A stretch of 64,000 nt of DNA from Chaenocephalus aceratus (Eukaryota; Chordata; Actinopteri; Perciformes; Channichthyidae), in contig CM043789.1 of NCBI GenBank assembly GCA_023974075.1, positions 41,685,025-41,749,024 of the forward strand, in the 5' to 3' direction. The number at the start of each line of letters is the position of its first letter. The first letter of the stretch is position 1. Shown here piece after piece: positions 11,890 to 25,812 of this stretch. Below the pieces are notes generated by a model, which ran no database searches, was not told where the DNA came from, and saw nothing but the letters and a program-made list of their open reading frames with translations. The translations under genes and the position numbers were made by a program.

Positions 11890-12560
11890 TGGGCTGGAAT
11901 CGATTAAGCACTTATACAGATGTATTACACGGCTTAGTTAAATACTCGATTTGGATTGGTCAATTTAGAGGTCTGTTAATTTCCCCTAACAGACCGCTGC
12001 TAATGAGGATCAAGGGATTGTGTGCAGTCATATCAATCCGCAGAAAGAAGTCCGGTCAATTTGGGAATTTGAGTCAATTTCAAAACTCGATTCTGATTGG
12101 TCAATTTGGACATTCCAGAGGTCTGTTGATTCTTGGTAACAGACTGTTGCTAAGGAGAACAGACCGTTGCTATGGAGGATCGAGAGAGCGCAGAACGTTT
12201 TGTTCCATCAGAAAACACCATGAAAAACGTTTTGAATATTAATTTTTGTATTTGTGGAGAGCCAAAACGTTCAATGCATGATGACCTGAACTGTCAGGAA
12301 TCAGCAGAATGACACAGACAGGAAGTAAACACGAAAGGGAACAGCAGAAGAAGACAGATAGGAAGTAAACAGCAACAGGAACACGGTATGGGACTATTTT
12401 TTCTCAGCTTTAGCAATACGATCATTTTTAAATCTATATTGTGAGTCAAGTCGTTGGCTTACCAGTGTGCTTTGTTCACGTCTAGCAGTCTTGGCAGCAC
12501 ATTATCCCTTACATAAACATACGGGATCTAAACACAACCCCTGCTTCTCGTGGTGGATCA
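11890..12560. repeat. dispersed repeat, family G copy 1
   Basis: The part from CAGAAAACACCATGAAAAACG (about 12208) through GACAGGAAGTAAAC to GCACATTATCCCTT (about 12510) recurs at 27512-27755 in the same orientation with moderate divergence. Before it, the motif GATTGGTCAATTTGGA..GTCTGTTGATT occurs twice in tandem (about 11955-12000 and 12095-12135). A weaker relative lies at 24800-24890. No ends or TSDs could be fixed. Confidence 0.55.
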
Positions 12561-12790
12561 GGGAAAAGAGCCCAGTTCATTAGTTCAGCTTACATAAGTA
12601 TGCAAACACGACTCTGATTTGATTGGCCTCATTACACCGCAGGGGATTGGCCAGATAAAACAGGTGTTGTGCAAGAGAGGAGAGGACCACCGTTTAACAT
12701 CTGTCCCTCCATGGCATTGAGACCATCAGGAGCCAATCAGCAGCACCAGGAGATAGAGACGGCTCCCCGGCCAAATCCACAACTGGCAGG

Positions 12791-12960
<170 letters not shown>

Positions 12961-13891
12961 TTTTGTTTTTGTCTTCCCTTTTGTGTGCGCCTCTTTGCCA
13001 AAGCTGAAATTTCACGGCTCGCGACTATCAGAGGTGATTCTGAGTGCAGCGCTGAATCATTTCTCTTTCTGTCTGATATATAAGCGCCTCGGGACGTAAG
13101 CGTGTGTGTCGGAGTATTTCATATGTGTTTCGCACCCCGCAGAGCGCTCTCCTGAAAGATGTTGTCAGGCGTTTGTTCTCTTTCCAGCGCATCAATAACC
13201 ATAAAGGAGTGTGAATCAGAGCATGTTCGTGTCTGCAAAATAAGGCGTCTGCTGCGATCCCACGCCTTCACCATGCGTGTTCAATTAGCAACTAGTTAAA
13301 TGTTGTACCATGATTATGACCTGCTATTATCCCCGACATTTCGAATGACTGTGGATAACGGAGAGGTTTCTTTTATAACAGCGGATGTGTTTGGCTCCAG
13401 TGTTACAGCGAGCTGAGTTTCATCAGAAACTTCCCCTGCAGCTGAGAAAGTAATTACCTGCTCAGATGAAGCCGTGCCATGTTTGTTTGCAATAAAGCTC
13501 TCCTCACATTTCTATTCAAGTTCGGAGCTTATTTCTGAGGTCATATAGACCTGTATGGAGTTATTTAAAAACACAGGAACCAATAAAGAGTTTCTGTTGG
13601 AGAACGTGACTACTTCAACAATATTAAAGATCAACTGCGGCCATTTTCAGCTGATCAAATAGAAAATAACAATATATATATTTCAGGTAATTATGAAAGC
13701 TACACACGTTTTTATTTATTTATTTATCCACTCCCCTTTTATTAAGTCCCCTTTTTTCTTTTTCTTATATCCATTTAATTGGTTAGATGCTCAATACTTT
13801 TCTAATATAATCTAAATCTATTTTATTTTATTTGTTTGTCATGTCTCTTTTCACATTTGTTTAGTTGGTTATCTGATTTTGCTTTAAACTG
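12961..13891. other. unassigned, apparently single-copy stretch
   Basis: No repeats or coding features were recognised. It becomes AT-rich toward the TTAA insertion at 13892. Confidence 0.45.
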
Positions 13892-14092
13892 TTAAGCCCG
13901 AGAGCCCCCGGTACAGGGGGCTGCGTTTTTTTTTCTCACAAAACTGTGTCTCAGCGCTTCTTAACATTTAAAAACCTATTAACACTTAACGGGAAGAAAC
14001 TCAGCTAACTGACGATACGAACCATTTTTACCGAAACAAAGCACAAGTCTCACAAGAAGCGTCTAAATGAGCCCTGAGCGAAAAAATGCTAA

Positions 14093-14648
14093 TGGCCCGT
14101 CTACATCAACAAATCTTGAAGCTGGGCGTGTCTGAGGCTTGGCGATTTCTCGCCCGCCCCCGACATACAAAGCAATAGCAATGTTAAAACGAAGTAAACT
14201 GGATATAAACTCCTCAAACAGGCGAAAACCTACCAGTTCCACCCACTGTCTCTGCCATCTCCCTCCATGCCTGGTTCCTCCGGTTTGTATCCCGTTAATA
14301 GTTCTTGTCGTAAAGAACCGGGTGATTTGCTACCGTAATTTCTCGTTTGGAATATGAGGAAATGAACTGCGGTCTGACTCTCCCAGCTTGCACGCGGTTT
14401 GATTGGCTCGCGCTTGTACTGGCGGGATTTGCATAAACGGGATTTGATTGGCTGCCAGCTTCGAAAGCATCGGGAGCATCAAAAGTTGAACATTGCTCAA
14501 CTTTTGATGCTCACGATGCTTGCAAAGCCATGCTCCGCTCCCCACAATGCAGTTTCGGCGAAGATTCAAAATCTTCTACGTCACCCCATTCAAATGAATG
14601 GGCGAAGCGTTGAAAGCATTTTTCGATGCCTGTAGTGTAGACGGGGCG
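14093..14648. mobile_element. Harbinger-like element nested in family C copy 1
   Basis: Inverted ends GCCCGTCTACA and GCCCCGTCTACA are flanked by TAA on both sides (14090-14092 and 14649-14651), the 3-bp TWA target of PIF/Harbinger. The empty site is seen in the homologous copy at 4420-4460, which confirms insertion. Inside, a 16-bp inverted repeat (GAGCATCAAAAGTTGA) surrounds acattgc at about 14474-14512. Its minus strand carries a decayed MADF exon related to the one at 28168. Confidence 0.8.
14200..14345 (-). pseudogene. decayed MADF-like exon
   Basis: Read on the minus strand, a frame gives NHPVLYDK, then an in-frame stop (NY*RDTNRR), then QAWREMAETVG, and ends at GGTAGGTTTTCG, a likely splice donor. 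This matches the intact exon at 28168-28285 in the related element. MADF is the DNA-binding module of the Myb-like second protein of Harbinger transposons. The stop and the missing start make this copy non-functional. Confidence 0.6.
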
Positions 14649-15641
14649 TAACACCCTTAGCACGGAACTCAAAATGCCCTTATTACTTATCGTATCTGCA
14701 CAAACAAGATATCGATTATCAAGCTGGGATTCCACAGATTGTACAGGTATTACTATCATCACTGTACGATCATAACTCGCAACATGGGAAACAAAACCAG
14801 ACTTCACAACACGTAGCATTACGGAGGAAAAACGGCAATATGTCTTACCTTTTGCTGTTTCTGATCAAAAGTTGTGTTCAATGGCATTAAAACGATAACA
14901 ACGCTGCTGAAGGTTAATCCATAGGTTAATCCAACGTGTCTGTGTCACTTTGAAACCATTTCTGATAATCCATCAGCAATAAACCTAGCTTTCAGATTTC
15001 AGATTTCAGAGCGTAAGATATCCAATCTTTATTTCAGACTCAAGGTCCATATCACAAAAAGACAAAACACTCATCAATTAGCTTTCGACTGCGTGCGCGT
15101 CACTGTCACTCCTCAATGGTAACGTGTGTGTGTATGTGGAACTTTCCCTTCGATTCTATTGGCTCTAACGGTTCAAAAGAGATGTCAATCATCAAAATCG
15201 ACCAATGGGTTCCAGAGAAACGGCAAATCCACCCACATCCACCCAGAGGTGGGGTTTTTTGTTGCTAAATCTCTCTAAAAAGGTCAAATGTCACTTGTGT
15301 TGCATCAATCTTGATACAGGGTACTTATTATATGTTATAGTTTGGATTCCTAAAGCTTTTAGTCTACCTTACCATCATCCAAGGGTGGTTTTCACTATAA
15401 ATAATGGTTTATTTTTGAACGGACACTATAATTTACATTTTTTTACGATGTTCAATCTGAATTTACTTTCAAATTAAAAACATCTATATTGATTCTGACT
15501 TTTCTACATCCAACTCACAGGTTTATCATTACTTTGAGAGAAAAGATTATTAATTTAACCCTTTTAGAAGGGAAGATATATCACTTGTTCTGGGTTTGTC
15601 ATTTTCGAGCCTGAGACCTGAAAAACAGGCTCAGGGCTTAC

Positions 15642-16854
15642 AGGTTAAATGAATGATCAAAAGTGATTCTTAACTTACAACATGGATGTCTGAGCTTTTA
15701 CACGAATATATCCAAACATATGGGTGGGGTCATGGTGGTTGTACAGTCTGTATAACATACATATTGTCAGTCAAACATATAACATATATACTATGAAACA
15801 CTACAGAAGATAAGTACATGAGTAGATAGATCAATACATTAGCAGCAATCACTGGGTAACTATATATTAAATGTATCTAATTGATTCAGTGAAATCTGTA
15901 CCGTCCTTCTTAAGGAGCTGTCCCTAAACTCCACAAGTCTTGCCATATTTGAATGTCCATCGTTTTTCTAAGTTGTTTAAATGTACAAAGAGTACCTCGC
16001 TTTTGTTTAATAAAACGTGTCCGCAGCTAAATAGCCCAGGTGTGCCGTTTGCTGACAGGTACAGTATGGTGCAGCTCTACTGGGGACTGCCTCTCATTAC
16101 AGAACAACAGTGACCTTTAAAGCATCCCATAAGGCACCCTGGGTGTTCTTGGTAAAACATCTGTTACTGTAGCACAAAGCCACCTGCACCACAACTCAGT
16201 GTCCCGCTCCGTTCACTTCAGTTCTGCTCTAGAAACTTCGCACAACCGGGTTTTTTTTCCAGGACACTGTAGGATTTTGCATAATACATGGCATGACAGA
16301 GGCCATTCTCTTCTCTACTGGACGTGGATGCTTTGTATCTGTTGAAGAAGGGGATTGAATCAGACTGTCTTCCATTTCAAACACATGTATTCGGTCCGAG
16401 GTCGATAAGATTGATATGTCAGTATGGGATATACATCTCAACAGCATGCAGCCAGTTTTGTTTACAGTGTAAAATCAGGATTATGGACCATGAGACTTTC
16501 GGACCACTGGCCTCGCTGTGACTCTGTCCGCTTACAGAACTGAACAAAAACAGGCTTTGTCCCAGAAAGGCAATTTGGAACAGTGCCGCCCCCCCCCCCT
16601 GCCATCCCATCTCTATGCCACTGTGAGAAACATCGAAACAACTGCAGTGAGCTTTTAGTCTAAATGTACAAAAGTGCTGTTGAAGGGAAGTTTGAAAGCG
16701 TTTGAGTCACACATTCGCCCGTGTTTGACCCCACCATTACGACCAATCAACTCATTGTAATTCCCAACGTTTGACTTAAAGACACTTAGGTTTAGACAAC
16801 GAAACATATTTGGTTAGGTTTAGGATAAGATTAGGGTTCTGTAACAACCATAAC
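15642..16854. other. unassigned sequence
   Basis: AT-rich, with short tandem-like TATA/ATAT segments near 15760-15880 and a run of C at 16590-16600. Open frames at 16229-16610 overlap in several phases and show no domain. Nothing else was seen. Confidence 0.45.
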
Positions 16855-16858
16855 TTAA

Positions 16859-17110
16859 AGTGGCCCTATTCTGCTTTTGGGGGTTTCCTTTCCTGTAGTG
16901 TTTCCCTTTCCTGTAGTGTGTGATATCATATTTTGTGGATTTTTTGTTTACTTCAGAAACATGGTGACATCACTGTGTAGCATTCAGGCTACTATTGGCT
17001 AGCGCTCCAACACATTGTACGTGATAAGCTAAGGGGGGGGACATCTTAAGCAGGTTGACCAATCACAACAGATCCGGCCAGCCATGGGCGGCACCAGGAT
17101 TTTTTTGCTG
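16859..17110 (+). mobile_element. TTAA MITE family A, left end
   Basis: AGTGGCCCTATTCTGC begins directly after TTAA (16855-16858). It mirrors the family right end at 59390-59405 with 13 of 16 bases agreeing. GGCTAGCGCTCCAACA and CGTACAATATG-like segments occur in the order expected for this family but inverted. The copy is interrupted. A small further piece (AATAAAGAGCTTTTTGAACA, about 17488-17508) lies beyond the LTR candidate. Confidence 0.6.
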
Positions 17111-17207
17111 CAGTAGCTTAGGAGTTGCTATATGACAGCACGGCGTTGCTAGTTAATTTTCAAAATAAACAAACAATACCAGTGGGCCAAGCACGAGCCT
17201 GTTCATA

Positions 17208-17421
17208 TTGTAGCGTTCACCGCTATTCAAGATCACTCAAGCCTTCAATGTCGAAAACGTTCTCTTTATTTACAGAACCAATCAATAGTGTAACACTCAT
17301 GACTTTCACGTGACACACACCGGAAAACGCACACACATACACACCTGGAAGGGGCGGTCTCTCCCCATATTTATACACATTCTCGCAGGCCGCGAGAATG
17401 TGTATAAATATGATACATTTT
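17208..17421 (-). mobile_element. candidate compact solo LTR
   Basis: On the minus strand the segment runs from TGTATCATATTTATAC to GAACGCTACA, with canonical TG..CA ends. It contains a TATA-like TGTATAAATATG (about 17367-17380) followed some 115 bp later by AATAAA (about 17251-17256) and a short U5. A duplication TTCATAT occurs near both sides but is not adjacent to the right end, so the TSD is unproven. An LTR of a Ty3-type element is the best guess. Confidence 0.4.
17366..17412. repeat. perfect 21-bp hairpin with TATA in both arms
   Basis: Arms 17366-17386 and 17392-17412 (CATATTTATACACATTCTCGC and its exact complement) flank the loop AGGCC. Each arm contains TATTTATA/TATAAATA, so a TATA-like box faces each way. 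It sits where the U3 promoter of the LTR candidate would be. Confidence 0.8.
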
Positions 17422-17530
17422 CATATCAAAACAATGGGGTTGCTAAGCCGTTACTAGGCCAATTGTTGGAGTTGCTATAGAGCAATAATAAAGAGCTTTT
17501 TGAACATTAAAGCATGGAGACATGTCCCAG

Positions 17531-18718
<1,188 letters not shown>

Positions 18719-18849
18719 CAATGTGTGTATGGCGGTAGCGTGAGCAGCAGTGTATGTTTTCAGTGCTTCCGTGACTTGCCAGGAAGCCCCCCTGCTGTGC
18801 TGCTGAGTGCCTCCCCTTCAGACGCATTAAAATAAGATGAGTGTGCAGT

Positions 18850-19619
<770 letters not shown>

Positions 19620-20614
19620 ATATGACTGGGAAGTTAGCATCGCAAGGGCTCCCTCGGCATAAAGCAAAGGGATTTTCCATTGGATTTCGCTATATTGCAG
19701 AAAATAAGCTGTTGCCAACACAAGTTTATCATATTTACTGTTATGGAAGCTTCTGTGTAGCAGCGATGCAGTGGGAGTCACCGACTCAGGAAGGAGACAC
19801 GGTAGAGCAGGAGCTTCGATGTCAAACACTTGAGGTTTATTTGGAGCTTCGGCCGGAACATTCCCATCACAAGTCACAGTCACGGTCTGACTGCACGGGT
19901 GGTTGCCACGTCAACTCTGGAGCGCCTCTCTCTCGTTAGCCCATTGAACTGGTTTCACAGAGTAATCAACATATCTTGATAAGATAGCTTAGACAGTTGG
20001 GCACACTGAGTCACCTGCGTCCGTCACTTATGGCCTCGAAGATGTCATACCTTGGAGTCCACAAACAACAAAGAAGGAAGTGTCCCAGTGCACCCACAAC
20101 AAAGACCATCTGTGACCTAGGGTTGCCCGGTCACAGATGGGAACAATAACATTATGGCTGAAGCAGCCTGTGTCCTTAAAGGAGATAACAGACGTCAGGG
20201 TTGGTCCTGTACGTCACATCTAGGAGTCTGAGATAATAATTTCCCTAACATTTACCATATTTAGTTCAGCCTAATCTCGAAATTAACCCCACTTTGTGAT
20301 TTTTGAAGTGTAAATGCAATCAGCAGAAATAAAAAGCCAACTTGTCAGGCTACAACAAACTACAGCATGGTCACATGGCTCCGCGTCACTACCGCTAAGC
20401 TAAATGTGAACTCTTGTAAGTGTGATGTTAAGTAGTTTTTTTAAGTCACTTGTTAGCAACCGGCATTCGTATGAGACATAGAAGCTTCGTACATTGACCC
20501 GTGGCGTATTTAGTGACTTATTGTAGTCTTCCACCCAACACGCGTTAGCATTAGCATAGTGAACGTTTGGAAGCAAACATGGCAGTGTGCTGTTTTTCGA
20601 TGTAGCCCTGGAGC
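19620..20614. repeat. dispersed repeat (family F) split by an LTR
   Basis: GGGATTTTCCATTGGATTTC..ATTGCAGAAAA at about 19668-19702 has a diverged relative at 33180-33222 (GGATTTTTCCACTGGATTTC..TTTGCAGAACA). The repeat seems to continue after the LTR at 20256. I recognise the sequence style as a common fish interspersed repeat but cannot name or bound it. Confidence 0.4.
19739..20250 (-). mobile_element. solo LTR with TG..CA ends and 5-bp TSD
   Basis: On the minus strand the 512-bp segment starts TGTTAGGGAAATT and ends GCTTCCATAACA, matching the inverted TGTTA..TAACA ends of an LTR. The identical 5-mer TTTAC flanks it at 19734-19738 and 20251-20255. AATAAA in CCAAATAAACC (about 19838) gives a poly(A) signal in the right place. 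No primer-binding site, internal gag/pol or second LTR is present, so this is a solo LTR left by recombination. The superfamily (Ty3-like or retrovirus-like) cannot be decided. Confidence 0.8.
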
Positions 20615-20622
20615 TTCTACAC

Positions 20623-21015
20623 CAGGGGTTCTCAAAGTGCGGCCCGCGGGCCAATGGCGGCCCTCGGAAATGTTTCTGGCGGCCCACGATAGTTAATGTG
20701 ACACGCTGAAATGCATGAGTTATATTTTAATCCTCCATGGTTGTATCTAGTAAGAATTAGAATGGAATTTAAGAATGGTAAAACTGCGCCCCCTGGGTTG
20801 TCATTCCTAAATTATGAATGACAGCTTGTGGAAAGTTGTCGAGACTACTGGTTGCATGGCAACTAGGCATCTCGCGAGTTGCGTTAATTGGTTAGTACAA
20901 TAAAGAAAGGATTTGTTTTGGAATTATTTTGTGTTCCGTTTTTTCTTGGGCGGCCCTCGATCCAATATTGGGTACCTACATTGGCCCTCACTCATCAAAA
21001 CTTTGAGAACCCCTG
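20623..21015. mobile_element. non-autonomous hAT (Charlie-like), perfect TSD
   Basis: Termini CAGGGGTTCTCAAAGTGCGG and CAGGGGTTCTCAAAGTTTTG (read inward) are flanked by the identical 8-mer TTCTACAC at 20615-20622 and 21016-21023. GCGGCCC blocks near both ends are typical of this vertebrate group. The length is 393 bp, with no coding remnant. Confidence 0.92.
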
Positions 21016-21023
21016 TTCTACAC

Positions 21024-23738
21024 TATCAAACAAAAAAATCCAGTTAGATGTTTGTCAATGTTCAACCAATAAAGCTTTGTCAGTGTACATGTACAAGCTA
21101 ACAAACAACAAAAACAAATGAACGATGCTAACGACATTTAGCATTCTAATATGTCTGCTTTTCACTGATTCGGTGCACGACAGAAAGGTTATTTCAGTCA
21201 CATATGTACTGCTGAAACTCTGAAATGTTCTCTAATGGAGAAAGTAGACAAGACGCTAACAACTAAAGAACGCAAGCGATCTCGATTCGGTCACATTAGC
21301 ACGTGCAAACTAGCTTGTTCGGAGACAGCCTTTCTGAATGACGTAGAAAGATGAGTTATGCTTCCAAAACCCTTTCATAACAAAATATGTGTGAAAAAGA
21401 ATCTGATTATCCAACTATGTTTTTTGTGTATTCCTGGTTTGATCTCATGATAAAAGGAGGTTAAGAAGGTCGTCCACTCATCGGAAAATTGGCGGTTTTC
21501 ATCACACCCAAAGGCATAGCAATCAGTGTGTGAATAAGCATTAGATTAATGAGCAGCTATATAAATAGGTCCAATTACCACTTGCTGGCTGCTTGCAACG
21601 TAGGAAAATAACCGATACATCTTCAAACCTAGCTGGCAGTATGATAAGCGTTACCATGATTTACAATTCCTCCACTAAAGAGAGAATAGGACTACAATCT
21701 ATCCTCACGTCATGCACATCCATGTGGAGGGTTTACGTATCAATGGCTGTACTAAAACAGACATTAGTCCTTTGGAGACAGTGAGTAAGCACCAGTGCTG
21801 ACTAACCGAATTCCCTCCTCGGGAGCACAGGTGCTGAACTGGGTAAAATAAATCAGAGGCAAGTGAGAACATGTTTCTTTCTGGTGATCCATTTTCAAGG
21901 TCCGAGCTAAATCGTTTTCTCTGCTGTGTTAATGACTTAAGATCAGGCGAAAGAAGAATCGTAGGGCACAGCTTTTATTCTTATTGTTTGCTGTCATCAC
22001 GAACAAAACATCGGTTTATTTTAATTTAAAGTGTTTGTTTTTCTATTTTAGTATCGGACACACCAGAAGCCGAAGTGCCGATCCACCCCGTGTTCGAAGA
22101 AACATTATTTTTCCGAGTGGTTTATTATTTTGCACAATTTAAAAACACTCGAACATAACAGATTACAGTAAACGGTGCAGCATCCACTGGGTTTATTTGG
22201 AGCCTTCACCTTAATAAAGTTAAAAATCACAATTGTGTAGAAAAACACAAAGTCAATATAAAACAAAAGCTTAAATTCAATAATAGTGGCAAATGTTGAG
22301 AACAAGAAATAGTAAAAATATTAATACAATTATTGATGTTTTATTCCAGAGGAGTTTTGATTTATATTACTTGTGTTTGGAGTGTTTGGAGAAGTAAAAA
22401 ATCATCTGGTAGAAAACATGAATAATTTAGATCAGAATTAGAAAATAGATTTATTATTAAAAGGTAGTGAATTTACCTGTCATAGTGAACTAGATGTATT
22501 AACTCTTCGTTGCTTCAGTAATAATAGTAATAAAGCGTTAGTTGAGTAGGACTTGCTCAAAGTGCTTTTATGAAACAGAAGTTCAACAGAAAAAAAGAAA
22601 TCCAATTTAGGTTAAAACCTTTTAGCGTTTATGTACATACTATGATATGGACTTCAAGGAGGTACAATAGACATGAGAATAAATACAAACATTTATACAT
22701 TTTCCCAGAAGATGACACTTTCACAGACAGACAGCGCAGTCACACATAATGGGTTTTCCTGGATGCTTAAATATAACTGCAACTCCACCAACGCAGGTCA
22801 GCTGCCAACCTGAACTGACAGGATGACTTATCTGCCCACGAGCGACTGGTTTCTATGTGGCACCTGCTCTGCGCTACACCTGGCTGTCCTGCGGCGTTAA
22901 GGACTTGAATCTGGTCCGTGACCTTTTGCACATGACGTCCCCTCCCTGTCTGACGTCCTTCCTGCCTAATGAAGCAGACACGGGGAAGAAGAACGGCCGC
23001 TCAGAGAGGTGTTTAAAGATAATTTAGTGCACCTCTGCTCCATTAAAAGACTGTTTGTGCAGACACCCACACACACACGGGAAACAGTCGTTAATTCGTA
23101 AAGCAGCTAATATCTGTTTCTAAATCTGTGGCTCACTTGAGTACAGTCTGTTACGGAGTTTGCTTGAAAGCTTGAACTTTGCTTGGGTGTTATTCTCCAG
23201 CAGACACAAAGTGGTGGCAAACACTTCTAAAGTTTGTCCCCGAGGTTCTCCTAAATAACATCTGCTAGCATTTGTTTGAAAACCAGGGGAACGCAAACTG
23301 CAAACAAGCTTCAGCATCCTTCCCCTGGTGTGGAAAGCATCTGGTAAAGAAAACCAATTAAAACACCACTGTCACTTCCGGTACAGTTAGAAAATATTCC
23401 ACAATCTATCCCGTCCCTCCTCTCTTAAAACTATGAAATCAAAAAGGACATTCGAGCAAATTTACAAATTATTTTCCAACCATGACAAACTTATCATCTC
23501 ACAACATGTCCAAGCCCTCGTCCTTATTGCAATTAGCCAATAGAAATGGAACAATGATTATAAAATGGTGAGGATCCTGTTATACTGAAATGAAGATAAT
23601 TGAAAAACAAGACAAGAGTTTATTCTTGCAAGAAGGTCACAACGTGACAGAGTGTCGAGCAGTGAAGTGAAACCATCAGGAGATCTGCAGAGGGTTTTAT
23701 ATTCACAAGCTCAGACAAAGAAGAGAAGAGGAGGGGTT
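21024..23738. other. longest unassigned stretch
   Basis: About 2.7 kb with no internal repeat copies, no long frame and no recognised motif. It is AT-rich at 22000-22560, while 22740-23060 is more balanced. It is a candidate for single-copy host sequence, but its role cannot be inferred. Confidence 0.5.
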
Positions 23739-24304
23739 CAGGGTGTCAAACTCAAACACACAGTGGGCCAAAGTTAAAAAAGGGTACTAGTGGAGGGCCG
23801 GACTGGTTCAATGTTTATTGCAGAACTTATTGAAAGAACTTATTGCACATATTAAACCTGGAACTAACAAAGCTTAAATTATTGCCTATAAAAACAACAT
23901 TAAACATTAAATAATCAGTTGCATTAATTTCTTATGGCTCGATCTGCAGCTTCTCCAGAGTCATTTCTTATGAGTACATTTTTAACAACAGCTTCAAAAA
24001 AGCTATTTCCCTCAAAGAGAAACCAAACACGCCCTGCTGTCGTGAGAGAAAGTGCAGAAGGAAACATGTAAACTCAGTGTGCTGCTCTGATGCTAGTTCA
24101 GATACTTGGCGTCTCATCTCGGGAGCAAGCTCATCAATGTTTGGGCTCAGGCTCTGAGCGGAGGAGACCCTCAGGATGGAGTGAAGGTGTGCTGCAATAT
24201 ACCGGCGGGCCAGATCTAATAGGAATTAGAAATTATCCTGCGGGCCGAAATTAAATCCACCAAGGGCCTGATTTGGCCCCCGGGCCTCGAGTTTGAGACA
24301 TGTG
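23739..24304. mobile_element. hAT (Charlie-like) MITE, ends decayed
   Basis: The left CAGGGTGTCAAACTCAAAC and right GAGTTTGAGACATGTG are a decayed inverted pair. The GGGCCGGACTGG, CGGGCCAGATCTAA and GGCCTGATTTGGCCCC blocks are characteristic of a widespread vertebrate hAT-Charlie group. The flanking 8-mers do not match exactly, so the exact ends are uncertain by a few bases. Confidence 0.7.
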
Positions 24305-24704
24305 GGTTAGACAGACATGAAACTACCGTATAGGATTATTTTTAACACACCTGCTAGTAACAGGAGAGGCATCATGTCTACATTCCCTAAAAGGAGAAGA
24401 CCACCAACGTGACTAAAATAAATTATGTAGATCCAACATTATTTAGAGTCCTGTAAGTTAGGACATATTTCCTGCTGTCAACCATTTTATTAGAAATAGC
24501 TTGATAAGAAACACACTTGTTGTCAATACTCACTTGGATTGATAATATTTCCCATTACATAATCCATTGGAAAGATTGACCTTAAATATCAATCAGCCAT
24601 TGGCTCAATCTTTTAACAGATCATGCAAACCTTGAACAACTTCCTTCAACCTTAAAAGACAATACACTCTATTTGAATAAACCTGGTCTCCTTTTTTTAA
24701 AGCA
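24305..24704. other. unassigned sequence
   Basis: About 400 bp of AT-rich DNA between two hAT elements, with nothing recognisable. Confidence 0.5.
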
Positions 24705-24712
24705 GCGGTTCT

Positions 24713-25804
24713 CAACCTTTTTCTACTCAGGGCCCACTTAAGAATCTAAAATATGTTTGCGGCCCACATTCAACCATAAATAATACGGAGGCTAAATAAA
24801 GTTCTGATTGGTCAATTCAGAACATGTGACACGTTGTTAATCCAGTAGAACAGACTGCTTTCAAGGATTGTAATGAAGGAGGATCAAGAAAGAGAAAGGA
24901 AAAGAGGTTCACATAAAAAAAATCGTAATAATGAAATGTTTCCACACAAATTATAAGCCTCATCCCAATACCCCTCCTCGACTCCTCTCTTCCCCTCCTC
25001 CGGGACTTGACCCGGAAATCGATCAAGACACGTCATTTTGAAGGACGTCCCAATAGCTGAAATGCACACGGAGGAGTCGAGGAGGGGTGAGGGAGGAGGG
25101 GTGCGGGAGGAGACGAAAGGGAGGATACACGCGAGTAGACTATGCGGAAGTGTTTCACTACTCGCGTATAAAAGCCCCGCCCCCACCTTCACAGCTGGTC
25201 CATTTCAACAGAGGAAAACCGACAACTGGAGGATGAGTGGAAAAGCGTCACATAAATGTCTCAGTGCTCACAGCTCCGTGGGAATTATTATGTGCAATTC
25301 ATTTCTAAAAGGCTTCACATTACTATAATTATATTTGTATTTAAATGTAGGCTACATTTTACACCAAAACGGAACACAAAAGCAGGACCAACCATCATAC
25401 ATGGAATTCCTTGACTAACAAGAGAAAGATTCATTCATTTAAATAAATATTTAACCAGAAATGGGCCGGTTCTAAGGGTTCTTCAGTTCAGCCCGATGAG
25501 AGGGGATACAGCTGTGCACATGTCATCATTAACAGACGTCGTTTAAGAGTGACGTTTGAGTGAACGAGGACATCCCAATTAATACCTGAGGACTCCTCTG
25601 TCCTCGCGTCACCTCCTCGTGTCTCTCGCTCGCATCTTACGGAGGCGGAGCTAAGACGCAAGGAAGGGACGCGAGTGAAGGAAAGGAGGAGTCGAGGAGG
25701 GGTATTGGGATGAGGCTCTTATGTTTTGCAAATTATTTGGCGGCCCACTTGCAATGCCTTCGCGGACCACTAGGGGACCACGGCCCACAGGTTGGGACCC
25801 GCTG
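24713..25804. mobile_element. hAT (Charlie-like) element with nested MITE
   Basis: The left CAGCGGTTCTCAACCTTTTT and right end read inward, CAGCGGGTCCCAACCTGTGG, are flanked by TTTTAAAG (24705-24712) and TTCTAAAG (25805-25812), a 7/8 target duplication. GGGCCCACTT and GCGGCCCACTT lie just inside. Much of the interior is the nested element at 24955-25718. Confidence 0.85.
24955..25718. mobile_element. MITE with perfect 31-bp inverted ends
   Basis: The left end from 24958 and right end to 25716 (GCCTCATCCCAATACCCCTC and its continuation) are perfectly complementary over about 31 bp. TTA/TAA triplets surround both ends, suggesting a Harbinger-type TWA target, but the exact TSD phase is ambiguous. 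A partial internal repeat of the end motif occurs at 25070-25095. There is no coding remnant. Confidence 0.8.
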
Positions 25805-25812
25805 TTCTAAAG

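Larger units (their letters stand above)
13896..15637. mobile_element. large TTAA element (family C), copy 1
   Basis: It opens GCCCGAGAGCCCCC after TTAA (13892-13895) and closes ...GCTCAGGGC before TTAC (15638-15641), a one-base decay of TTAA. Both ends carry subterminal palindromes: AGCCCCC/GGGGGCT at 13902-13921 and GAGCCTG/CAGGCTC at about 15608-15632. Much of its length matches 59497-61004 in reverse orientation. No transposase frame was recognised. A Harbinger element (14093-14648) is nested inside. Confidence 0.75.
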
